From Collodictyon triciliatum (Eukaryota > CRuMs), in assembly GCA_043381765.1 (NCBI GenBank), contig JBHJMP010000158.1, positions 1 to 23,989 on the forward strand: a stretch of DNA of 23,989 nt, in the 5' to 3' direction. Position 1 is the stretch's first letter, and every line of letters begins with the position of its first letter. The position numbers were made by a program, and so were the translations under genes. This document shows positions 1 to 8,252 of the stretch, piece by piece. The notes under the pieces were generated by a model. The model made no database searches, was not told where the DNA came from, and saw nothing but the letters and a program-made list of their open reading frames with translations.

Positions 1-103
1 AAACAAACAAACAAACAAACAAACAAACAAACAAACAAACAAACAAACAAACAAACAAACAAACAAACAAACAAACAAACAAACAAACAAACAAACAAAC
101 AAA
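1..103. repeat. (AAAC)n microsatellite at left edge
   Basis: About 25 uninterrupted copies of AAAC open the window and run into an A-rich tail. The tract lies downstream of, or in an intron of, the minus-strand channel gene, whose last visible exon ends at 183. It probably marks an assembly break. Confidence 0.97.
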
Positions 104-182
104 AAAGAAGGAGGTGCGTGTTTATATGATACGATGCAACAGCCTCCGTTTGTCATGAAACAATTAAGATGAATAGAAGTAC

Positions 183-1094
183 CTTGATAAGTCTAGGAAT
201 GCGAAGAAATGGAAGATAACTGAACCCGATAATTAAAGAACACAAATCGTAAGGGAATTGGGCCAAAATATCCAGAATAAACCAAGAACGCATGTACCGA
301 GAGCGAAGCTTCTTTTGATTAAATCTGACAACCTTTATCAAATTTGTTGGATAGGGCTTAGTACTCGTTCTTTAATACAGATACTGATACATTTAACGAG
401 CGAAACATCAAGGCGTATTTTCTATTCTTTCTTTTATAAGATTTTGGTGAAAACCTCGTCCATGCTTTGAGGTGTATAGAAATTCAGCCAAATATCGATG
501 TAGAAGAAGAAATCAGTCATGTAGTCAAGGACCAAAATAAATGCTGGTTTTTTATTTAACTTCTTTAGTTCTATTGATCAGAAGCACACTGCTTCGATAA
601 TTAGTTGAGTTTTCAGTTATTAGTATAAATATCGATATTCCCATTGAGTGTTGAGCATGAATTAAATTTGCACCTGCATAATCAACTTGAAAGGCACATC
701 TGAATGGTATCAATAAAGCGTTGTAGATCTTGATATTTAATAAGAAAAAACGAATATTCAGACGTATTTTCTTTTAAAATGATGCACCGAAATTTGGTGA
801 GAGAATGTAGGCACAAACGAGTTCGTTTCAGATAAATAGCTATGTTTGACAAAAATGCAATTTGATGGATTGATACCGTGAAGCAAAATAGAGCCAGCTC
901 CCAAACAAGGCGAATACGAGAGTAGGGATGAAGCAGCGAGACGAGAATGATCACCCAACTGATAGGATGAAATTTCATGATGTTAAACCATGCATACTTT
1001 GATTGATGCATCGATATTTACTTATTTTCTTTTATTTGTGAGACATGTATTGCGCTTGACAAGAATACCTGTTGTTATCATCTCCCTCGAGGCT
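183..1094 (-). CDS. CNG/HCN/EAG-type voltage-sensor ion channel, partial (S1 to early S4)
   Basis: Minus-strand exons whose phases match: 1094-1069 (a 26-nt microexon), 958-877, 728-674, 543-455 and 356-183. The joined product reads through the family's S1 signature (HPYSRIRLVWELALFCFT, then YNALLIPFRCAF), S2 (LDYMTDFFFYIDIWLNF), the S2-S3 linker and S3 (RYMRSWFILDILAQFPYDL). It ends at the start of S4 (LPFLRIPRLIK), where a GTACTT donor follows. The HP-x-S-R-x-R-x-x-W and Y-x-R-S-W-F-x-x-D patterns are typical of cyclic-nucleotide-gated, HCN and EAG channels. The pore, selectivity filter and any cyclic-nucleotide-binding domain would lie beyond the left edge, so ion choice and ligand gating cannot be read. 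The microexon joins in phase (codons ending in AG plus T gives Ser) behind a strong pyrimidine tract, but it is the least certain exon. Upstream N-terminal exons were not resolved. Expected role: a plasma- or ciliary-membrane cation channel. Confidence 0.85.
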
Positions 1095-2343
1095 CTGTTG
1101 CAGCAAAAAGAGAAAGAAAGAATAATAAAAGGCAATAAGTCACCAAAACCTGGCAAGAGAAGACGAAATAGAATGCATTTAGCTGGGTGAATGAATAGTG
1201 ATATGCCCGTACCAGTCCCTCGACGCTCTTTGACGGTCGCATGTACTAAGTCGCCTTCAGCGCAGATCCTTTAGAACGGATAAGCAATCAAAAGCTTTAG
1301 GAAGGCAAGTAGCGCGCAGTTACCTGATATATCTGAATACCCCACAACGTCGATGATGACAGACCTGCTTACTTTTCTTTAGTATTGAAAACAAGGCCTT
1401 GAAAATATCATGATCTACATTCTTTGGTTCGCTTCGATTTTCCTCCTTCTGTCTCTTTTCTTCACTTTTGGAGGCACAGCGATTTCATCCAACTCAGCAT
1501 TCAATTTGAAGAGTCTCAAAAGACCCACTTAGTCTATCTTTGTTTCTGAGACGATTTCTGCTTCGGATATGACGAAGCTTTTGCCTTCGCCATTCAAAAA
1601 AAAAAAAAAACTCAAATATTCGTCTTCATGTTTGACTTTGCTTGTGAAAGCCAAAAACCACGATTCTAAGACCGCAGAAAGTCGATCCCATGGAAGGAAG
1701 ATATGAAAGACAAGACTACAGCCACTTTTCAAGGGCCTCAATGCGCAAGGGCTATTAAGAAAACACCAAAGCAAGTAAAGGGGAAGAGTACAAAAGATAT
1801 TTATATATATATAAATAAATAAATAAAAATAGCAGCAGCCATGTCTAAGCATTGCCATAAACCCAAGACAAGAGTTCTGCTGCAGGTTTACAAGTGCGGA
1901 TGAGCCTTCGATTCATAACCAAGCTTCGGCATTCGCCCCGCGCTTGTTGTCGGCTCACAGGTTTATGCGCTCATTGCGATGCTGCTTTTCAAAGACTTTG
2001 AGCCATCTTTTTCTTTTTCTTCATTTCCTTTATTTTCTTTCTTTTTCTTCCAAATATCTTTTTCAACTATTCGGCCAAAGGATACTTGTTTTCTCGTCAT
2101 TTCCTGCCTGGTCGCACACGAACTTACGGATGGGATTCTGTGAAATATTCTAAATTTGGCTTCCACATGTGTCGATGGCCGTTACGGCTGTTCGTTGACC
2201 TTCTTGCTGGGTTTACATACAAGGTATCAGTCACCAAACTGGAGTTTGACAGCTTTTTTTATCACACAGACCGCAAGGTGCACACGAATCAGATCGGCTT
2301 GGCTGGTACTTACGACGAATCACCCAACCGGGTGTATTAGCAT
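1095..2343. other. Spacer between divergent channel (-) and LRR (+) genes
   Basis: No gene is firmly supported here. It should hold the channel's N-terminal exons and both promoters. On the minus strand, weakly coding-like stretches at about 1190-1290 and 1380-1540 (basic, lysine/arginine-rich when translated) could be cytosolic N-terminal channel exons, but I could not fix their borders or phase. An A14 run sits near 1598-1611 and an AT/AAAT-rich patch near 1798-1830. The plus-strand open frames at 2086-2347 end just before the LRR start and show no recognisable domain. Confidence 0.4.
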
Positions 2344-3049
2344 ATGAACTGTGTAGAGGAGCTGAACCCTGTCTACTGGCCATCTGGGCCGATCGCAAAT
2401 TGCTCGCGACTTGACATCGGCTATAAGACCCTGGCCTCAATCCCACCGCCCGCATTCCGCCTAACCCGCCTGGTTCGTTTTTGGGTGAACAACAATTGTT
2501 TGACTCGAATACCAGCAGAGGTATCGAGGCTAAGCAATTTGATAGAACTAGATGTATCTAGCAACTTCTTAACGTGTCTGCCTGTCGAGATATCTTCCTT
2601 GAAAAAACTCCAACATCTAGCTTTGTTTGATAATCAGCTGTCGTGTGTGCCACGTGTAGTATCGACCCTGACTAACCTTCGTTTTCTGGACATATCAATG
2701 AATCACATAACCTACATACATGATGAACTATCTACGCTCTCTTCCCTCACAAGTTTGGGTCTACACGAGAATCCGGTGTGTCTTGATTTTTCCTCATTCT
2801 TGTTACTTTTTTGATATATTCAAGATCTTGTGTTTTGCCCCCAATTATAACAAACTTCATACCTATAAGATCGAGCAGCTCCCTTTGTCAATCACCGCTC
2901 TCGGATGCCTAAATGACTTGGGTATCGCCAGCATGACCGGTGGAGTAAATATTACTCGCGCCTATCGTGGGATAAGTCAACTTCCATGCTGGAACAATAC
3001 AAGTCACACTGACTTCTCCTTCATCCGCGCGCTGAAACTGTATGAATAG
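2344..3049 (+). CDS. Small leucine-rich-repeat protein (203 aa, two exons)
   Basis: Exons 2344-2775 and 2870-3049 are joined by a 94-bp GT-AG intron (CCG|GTGTGT ... TATAAG|ATC) that keeps phase 0; the stop is TAG. Read straight through, the first exon would hit a stop at 2812-2814. After an N-terminal cap rich in Cys, Pro and Trp (residues 1-35), about five 23-residue repeats follow the form LxxLxxLxxxxNxLxxLPxEI, for example LIELDVSSNFLTCLP and LQHLALFDNQLSCVP. The splice reconstitutes the next repeat (LGLHENP then IEQLPLSITAL). This spacing is that of the intracellular Shoc2/Ras-suppressor-like LRR class. No signal peptide or membrane segment is seen, so it is probably a cytosolic protein-binding scaffold. 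The about 45-residue tail has no recognisable domain. The ATG at 2344 is chosen because an in-frame TAG lies shortly upstream in the neighbouring frames; a 5' non-coding exon is possible. Confidence 0.8.
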
Positions 3050-3523
3050 TAAATTGCCTGCCCAGCTGATGCAAGTTGAGCACTTCCGAGGACCATTTAT
3101 CTTTCAACGCACTCGCAAATACAGTTTACATAAACAGTTCTGGGTAGTTCAAGGAATTAATTGCGTGTTGTAAAAAGTATTCTTCCCTCCTCGGGCACCC
3201 TGCACTATCTTTTCACCTGACAAACAAGGCCTGGCTCAAGACGAAGCTAAGACATTTCCCAAACATAAATATTGGAATAAAAATTTTACAAGATTTGTTT
3301 GTTTGCGGGTTTGTTAATTCGTTTGTGTGAAAAAAATTTTACGATTACTCTATTATATATCCCCAACGTGATTAAATGTAGTTACCACACTGTGACAAAG
3401 ACAGAGTTGAGAGGAACAGTAAAAAAAAATCACAAAATACTCTTGCGCGAGAAAGAAAAGATACAAGGATTTTGGGATATGCATGGCAACAGGTTTACAA
3501 AGTGATATTTCTTTTGTTCCCAG
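3050..3523 (+). other. Spacer before the Fanzor relic
   Basis: No complete gene is seen. A 43-codon plus-strand frame (ATG at 3042, stop TAA near 3173) looks protein-like but has no recognisable domain. The plus-strand frame ending at 3505 carries IQGFWDMHGNRFTK directly ahead of the Fanzor exon. By family order this could be the stretch that precedes the conserved NQR-x-ET motif, but only 22-31 bp would remain for an intron, far below the other introns here. No RuvC-I aspartate motif was found in this interval. Confidence 0.4.
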
Positions 3524-3724
3524 GACTTCTGAAGAGAATCAGCGGCTTGAGACATCAAGAGTATCTTTAATCGATTTAGAGACAGAACTGAGAAAACAAA
3601 ATTCATGCACGGTCGATTATGAACAATTTCGAGAATATGAATATGAAATCAAGGTATGAGATAGAATTTTCCAGATTTCATGAACACGTAACTTTTCGAA
3701 AGATGAGATGGAGACTGTATGTTA

Positions 3725-3771
<47 letters not shown>

Positions 3772-4144
3772 AAAAAGAAGTGAACAGTTGTTTATGGACC
3801 GAATCGAAAAGACATTTGGCAAGGATGTTGCACTGACATATGGAGACTGGAACAGAAAATGTCTGATGAAGCATTTTATGGCAACAATCGGAAGAGGATT
3901 ACGAAAAATACTACCCGAACACTTTGAAACGGTTAGTGTAGATGAATTTAGAACCTCCAAGGTGCGTTTTAACTGCGAAAAGGAACTGAATATATGAAAC
4001 CGAAAGGAAAAACAAAAAAGCGTATATAGATGTCTCATATGTAAAGAATGCAATCGCTCAGAAAGCAAACAAAGTGTATTCTCGACAAGGGACTTTAACA
4101 GCGCTAATGATATACTCGACATAGTTATTTTTAATCCTTCATAA
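3524..4144 (+). pseudogene. Fanzor (eukaryotic TnpB-like RNA-guided nuclease) relic, C-terminal half
   Basis: Exon 3524-3653 (phase-compatible acceptor TTGTTCCCAG, donor AAG|GTATGA) joins exon 3788-4144. The first exon carries an NQRLETSR stretch. The second carries, in family order, GDWNRK, then LRKIL, then VDEFRTSK (the RuvC-II glutamate), then a zinc ribbon, then RDFNSANDI (the RuvC-III aspartate). Fanzor proteins are OMEGA-type nucleases guided by an RNA made from the element's 3' end. Two lesions show it is dead. The first ribbon Cys of the TSKxCxxC pattern is Arg (CGT at 3965-3967, one base from TGT). An in-frame TGA at 3995-3997 is followed, without any frame change, by the second Cys cluster (Cys at 4031, 4040 and 4049). 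The N-terminal half with the RuvC-I aspartate was not found. The intron holds a 43-nt A run. An intact but misassembled copy is unlikely, since the lesions are single substitutions. Confidence 0.76.
3727..3769. repeat. Poly(A) run inside the Fanzor relic intron
   Basis: An uninterrupted run of 43 A between the two recognisable Fanzor exons. It may be slippage growth in an intron, and it explains the spurious poly-lysine frames here. Confidence 0.95.
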
Positions 4145-4173
4145 TATGCACACACCGTCCTCTAAAAAAAAAT

Positions 4174-4200
4174 AGGCTGTCGGGTCTTTCCTGACAGCCT
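4174..4200 (+). ncRNA. Hairpin 30 bp downstream of the Fanzor relic (candidate guide-RNA scaffold remnant)
   Basis: AGGCTGTCGGG (4174-4184) pairs with CCTGACAGCCT (4190-4200) around the loop TCTTT. This gives 11 pairs: eight perfect Watson-Crick pairs at the base, one G-U, then two G-C. It is GC-rich in an AT-rich setting and follows an A9 run. TnpB and Fanzor guide RNAs come from the element's 3' end, just after the coding frame, so the position fits. It could equally be a transposon-end or 3'-UTR hairpin. The fold is seen; the RNA role is inferred. Confidence 0.4.
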
Positions 4201-4290
4201 CCACCACTACACAATCTTTGTGAAAAAAGTTGGCGAGACCTTGGATACCAGCACACCAGGTTTACCAACCTTTCGATTGGTATGCTCCTT

Positions 4291-4568
4291 CTAATTCTGG
4301 AATAAAATACGGCCGATGTAATGCGGAATCGAAGAAAATAAGGTTGGGTCTTGACAAGTGCTGTGCAGGAGCGTAGCTTCATTCAAATTGCCAATCGACA
4401 TATGCGGCACACTCAATTCCAATGGGTGATCCAGAATGACAGGTGTAGGGTGCGTTGTCACAATATGATGGTGTAAATTCCACAAAAGATTAAGCTCATT
4501 GCTGATTTGTAATGGAAGACACGAATCGAAAATTGTGTTGGAACCGTTCCAATCAACTCTGGGATCAT
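4291..4568 (-). CDS. Unrecognised coding-like terminal exon
   Basis: After a plausible acceptor (CTATGATCCCAG), the minus strand stays open for about 90 codons to TAG at 4291-4293. It reads VDWNGSN ... LHHHIVTTHPTPVILDH ... HYIGRILFQN. Composition is protein-like (many His, Pro, Leu) and unlike the poly-basic chance frames of the introns, but I recognise no domain. A second minus frame (from an ATG at 4593 down to 4458) and two plus frames over 4512-4750 are also open, so the strand is not certain. No upstream exon fits easily, because the MLO start codon lies only 185 bp away on the other strand. It may be a short gene fragment, or cargo or flank of the neighbouring Fanzor relic. Confidence 0.3.
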
Positions 4569-4664
4569 AGAGATATCACCGTCGACCGGCTGCATATTGC
4601 TCGAGCGGAGCTGGACTGCGTTCAAGAGGAGGCGTGAGACAGAAGACAAAGCCAAGAGGAAGCC

Positions 4665-4667
<3 letters not shown>

Positions 4668-4696
<29 letters not shown>

Positions 4697-4697
4697 A
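4668..4697. repeat. (AAAG)n/(AG)n tract
   Basis: A short purine microsatellite in the 5' region of the MLO gene, about 55 bp upstream of its ATG. Confidence 0.9.
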
Positions 4698-4752
4698 AAT
4701 GGAAATAAAGGAGGAGGAGCCTACTACCTTCGTTCTAACTGCAATCTCTTAG

Positions 4753-7395
4753 ATGGCTGTCCATGTGGAAATCTCTGAAGAAACGATCGACAAGTGTATG
4801 TACGTCGCATTTGGACTGATCATTTTCTCTGCGGTGTTTGAGCGTACGCTGCACTCCATGGAGCAGGTAGGCGCATTGTTAAGTTACCGCATATATAAGG
4901 AAAGAAACAAATAAAAGAAAAAAAAAAAAGAAAAGAGCACGCTGGGTCACCCAGATAATATTGTGATCGATTTCGTACCTCAGATTCTTAGGATTCATAT
5001 TTTTTTTCTTTCCTGTTTCTGGTGATGTTCGATCGGAAAAATACGCATCTTTGTACCAACCCTAACTTCATATCTTCCTCTATTTTCTTCTTTGAAAAGT
5101 GGATCAGTATTTACGCTCGGTATTACGTGGAAACAGTGAACGTGATATACAAGGGTAAGTCACTTATATGTGATTGAAGACCATCAACCCTTCGCCCCGG
5201 TCTTGTGTATTTCTTGTCCTAGCGTGGTGTTTGGGTTGATTATCGAGCTTGAAGGAATATTTATTCGGTTTACATATGCATATTCATTCACATTCACATT
5301 CAATATATACTGAATTCTAATAAAAAAAACCAAGTTTGCATAGTATTTCTTTGTCTTGGAAATTTTAATTAGGGTATTCTATCATTTTTCAATCAGAGCT
5401 CATGATGTTGGGAATCTTATCCCTCTTCCTGACCTTCCTTACCGCGCTTGTGTCGGATGAAAATTGGAGCTACTCATTTGAGTTTGTGCACTTGGCTCTT
5501 TTTATCTCCAGCAGTAAGTCACACAACTACGCATGATAATATTTTAGGAGAACTACATTGAATATATAAACTACTTCCAAACAACAAAAAAAACAATCAC
5601 TTGAGAATAATTCAGTTTGTATTATTATCATTATAATGATCATTATGATCATACCCGTCACACTCATTAGTGGTTCATATTATTCTCGCCGTATTGATGG
5701 TTATCTTCGGAGTGAAATGGTGTCGATTCTGGAAAGAGGGCGAGAAGATGGGACTAAGTAAGTTTAAAAATTTAGCTTGATATTATCCAACACCCCCACT
5801 CTGACAAACCTGTCATATTAAAACGGTTTCTTACAAAGATTAAATTACCTTTGGCCCAGTAGATATATCTTTGATTCCATCTCTTTCAATTAATTGAATT
5901 CACTCTTTCATGTTCTGTTTGATATCTCTAGAGGCTGTCGAGTCGAAGCTAGAAGGCTTGCAATACGAAGCTGGATGGAAATTTGTCTTCAGCAATCTGA
6001 ATATATTCATTCAAAAGAATCTCTTGGAGTGGAGAATGAATTTTCTTATTGTACGTGAAGTTTTCATTTGGCAGGTGAGATCATTATCTTATTTTTTGCC
6101 ACATATATGAACAATTCTCTAACTCGAAAGTGCTTTGAGCATATCCATCGACACATAATTGAACCAAAAGAAACACTGATTAGTCAATCCAGATACTTTC
6201 GTTCAAATACATTCTAATTGAGGAGATACATATCTAGAACGACCTCGAAGACTGGTTTGACTTTACTATGTACATTCGGAAAAGAGTTCGTGCGGCAGTT
6301 CGGCACCTGGTCGTCATTCACTACTCAGTTTGGGTCATTCTGTTGTGCATCTTGATGGTTGGGCTATTGGCTTACAAGGCCGAATTTCGTTCAGGGGAGG
6401 TATGATGCTTGTTATCATGGGGATTAATATGATATTACTACTCGAATAAGTCTGGTTTCATAAGCTGAAGTGACTAATAAAATGTTTTTTTTTTATATAT
6501 AATCGCGGTTAAGTTGAAGAGGGTATAATTAGCTTTTGAACATGTACTTATCAAGCTGTCAACAATTATGTCTCAGGAATCGTTCATCATCACTGCCTGG
6601 GTCAATTATTTACTTACTATAATCCTCTACCTAAAAAGTCGCCAAATGATGAAGGAATTTATCCGCGACCACAAAACGATGCACCGACGACAAAAGAGCG
6701 AAGGTCCAAAAAGGAGAAACTCTACGACCTCGTTCTACTCTGCTCTAGAGGAAAAATCCAAGTTTGTATCATTCTTACACACCCCTTCTCGCCAGTGAAC
6801 ATTTTGCCTCGTCTCTTCCCAACTTCCGATATCTCTAAAGTAAAATGGGCATTCATTTCTCTCAATCGCATATGCTTCGACACACAGGCGTGCAAATCGC
6901 ATTATACAAATGGAGGGAGAAGTTCAACGCCAAATCTTTTGGTTGGGTTCACCTTCCACTTTTCGAAACAGTCTTCAGTTCGTACTGTTGTTCCATTCTC
7001 TTTGGCTTGCTGTATATGTGCTTTACTGGGCGTCTCGTTTCAGCTCTGCTGCCGGGCACATCAGCGCCTTCGTTCCTGTCGTTTTCATCGCATTTATGGT
7101 GACCCGCATCCTGCCCATATTCTCTCTGATGTCCAGTGTCGGTTGCCTTACGTGTCAACAAAGCCTGGCGGAGTCCATCGCCAAACAGCGTCTCCTGCGA
7201 GAGGAAGGATCAAAAGGCTTGCAGGTCTCCATGGAAGCCGGAATGGCTTATGTCAACCCAGTTATACTTACCCCGGACAGGGAGGTCAAGATGGGCACGT
7301 CTGTCGACCGCCAGAAAGACTTTTCATCCTTCCTAGACGAGGAACAAGTCGATGCTGACCTACTGGATCTTCCAATCAGCCATGATTCCGATTAG
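4753..7395 (+). CDS. MLO-family seven-transmembrane protein (456 aa, eight exons)
   Basis: Exons 4753-4866, 5100-5154, 5397-5513, 5671-5757, 5932-6074, 6238-6399, 6577-6761 and 6888-7395 total 1371 nt. Every join is GT-AG and in phase; the stop is TAG. MLO landmarks appear in order: TM1 (about residues 16-33); KELMMLGILSLFLTFL leading TM2; TM3 ending VHIILAVLMVIFGVKW with a following WKEGEK; DLEDWFDFTMYIRKRV before TM4 (about 195-218); TM5 (about 229-246); the FWLGSPSTFRNSLQFVLLF block before TM6; and TM7 with TRILPIFSLMSSVG, equivalent to the plant TLPLYALVTQMG motif. Known MLO proteins are plasma-membrane proteins with cytosolic calmodulin-binding tails, and plant members act as calcium channels in pollen-tube, root and powdery-mildew contexts. 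Here the TM2-TM3 extracellular loop is very short and lacks the conserved cysteines. The roughly 85-residue acidic tail lacks the usual Trp-containing calmodulin helix. Confidence 0.87.
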
Positions 7396-7489
7396 AACGT
7401 CTATGGAAGATGCCTGCCAAAAGGCAGACTTTCCACTGCAGCTGGGGTGTCTTATATTCTCTTTACAGGAGTTGACGCAGCCCAACCGG

Positions 7490-7556
<67 letters not shown>

Positions 7557-7887
7557 TCTCTCCATCTCTTCAGAGTGGCTTGTTGATGCTCAGAGTGCTT
7601 CAATCATCGGGTCTTTACAAAGCACCGTACTGCGACGTGGAATAAACTGACCATCCCTATCACTGCAGTCGACAACTTCAATACGATTATCTTAATTCTC
7701 ATTCTCTTGTCCAGTAGGATCGTTTTCCAGGGGAGCAAGAAACGAAAAGAAAAAAAAGACATGTTCTGCGGTAGTCTAAACCGGAGGTGTAAACGATATC
7801 CTGCGAAATAAGAGATGGTGTTAAATATTACGCTTTTAGATTATCAGGCACATGCCCCTGACACAGTCCTTTCGTTTTCTTTGTAAG
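7396..7887 (+). other. MLO 3' region with a possible small exon
   Basis: Downstream of the MLO stop, a (CT)n tract ends in a splice-acceptor-like CTCTTCAG at about 7564-7571. It is followed by a short open stretch (EWLVDAQSASIIGSLQSTV...) ending TGA at 7648-7650. This could be an alternative 3' exon of MLO or part of the gene represented by the next open exon. I could not link it in phase to either. 7651-7887 shows no coding signal. Confidence 0.3.
7492..7551. repeat. (CT)n microsatellite
   Basis: About 30 CT dinucleotides. It accounts for the Ser-Leu poly-dipeptide frames here, which are not genes. Confidence 0.97.
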
Positions 7888-8252
7888 TGTTTGAGAGCTC
7901 CTCTTCCAAACACAAAGCTTTCACCAGTAAACGAAGTGGCAGCACATTCGAACCATTCACTACCCTGCAATCCGACTTATGCTGCGTGGCTAACGGATGC
8001 CTCATCCACACCCTGAGACTTTACCACACCCAAGACCCGCATGACAACCCCGGAACACTGGCCATGACGAGCGACGGTGTGGCCTCCAAAAAGCTGCAAA
8101 ATCGTTTTACAAAGTACTCCCGATACACAGACATAATCGATATCTACCACCGTAAAAATCAAAAAACGAAGAGGAAAATCAAAGCTCAGATGCTACAACT
8201 GACCCAGTACCACAGCGCACGGCACCTTGGTCGTCTTGAATCAGGCATATGA
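7888..8252 (+). CDS. Unrecognised exon of a hypothetical protein
   Basis: After a good acceptor (TTCGTTTTCTTTGTAAG) the plus strand is open for about 121 codons to TGA at 8250-8252. The stretch is markedly richer in G+C than the flanking spacer and has balanced protein composition: CCVANGCLIHTLRLYH, then DNPGTLAMTSDGVASKK, then a basic C-terminus KNQKTKRKIKAQML. I recognise no domain. A GTG at 7887 could open the frame, but an upstream exon is more likely. The opposite strand is also open over 7977-8162 and looks like a shadow. It could be the last exon of a small gene following MLO. Confidence 0.42.

Noticed and set aside
682-1011. A single uninterrupted channel exon as one 109-aa frame
   Set aside because: The frame loses the S1 end. 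Splicing 877 to 728 restores the conserved YNALLIPFRCAF sequence in phase.
3995-3997. TGA in the Fanzor relic as a sense codon (recoded genome)
   Set aside because: TGA ends the ankyrin and Sfi1-like frames at sensible C-termini, and the same exon carries an independent Cys-to-Arg lesion.
3962-4030. Intron removing the TGA from the Fanzor relic (donor AAG|GTGCGT)
   Set aside because: No downstream AG restores the frame while keeping the ribbon cysteines, and the coding frame resumes without a shift after the TGA.
5626-5639. 14-bp perfect palindrome ATCATTATAATGAT
   Set aside because: It lies in an AT-rich MLO intron, where such palindromes are expected by chance; no second element supports a role.
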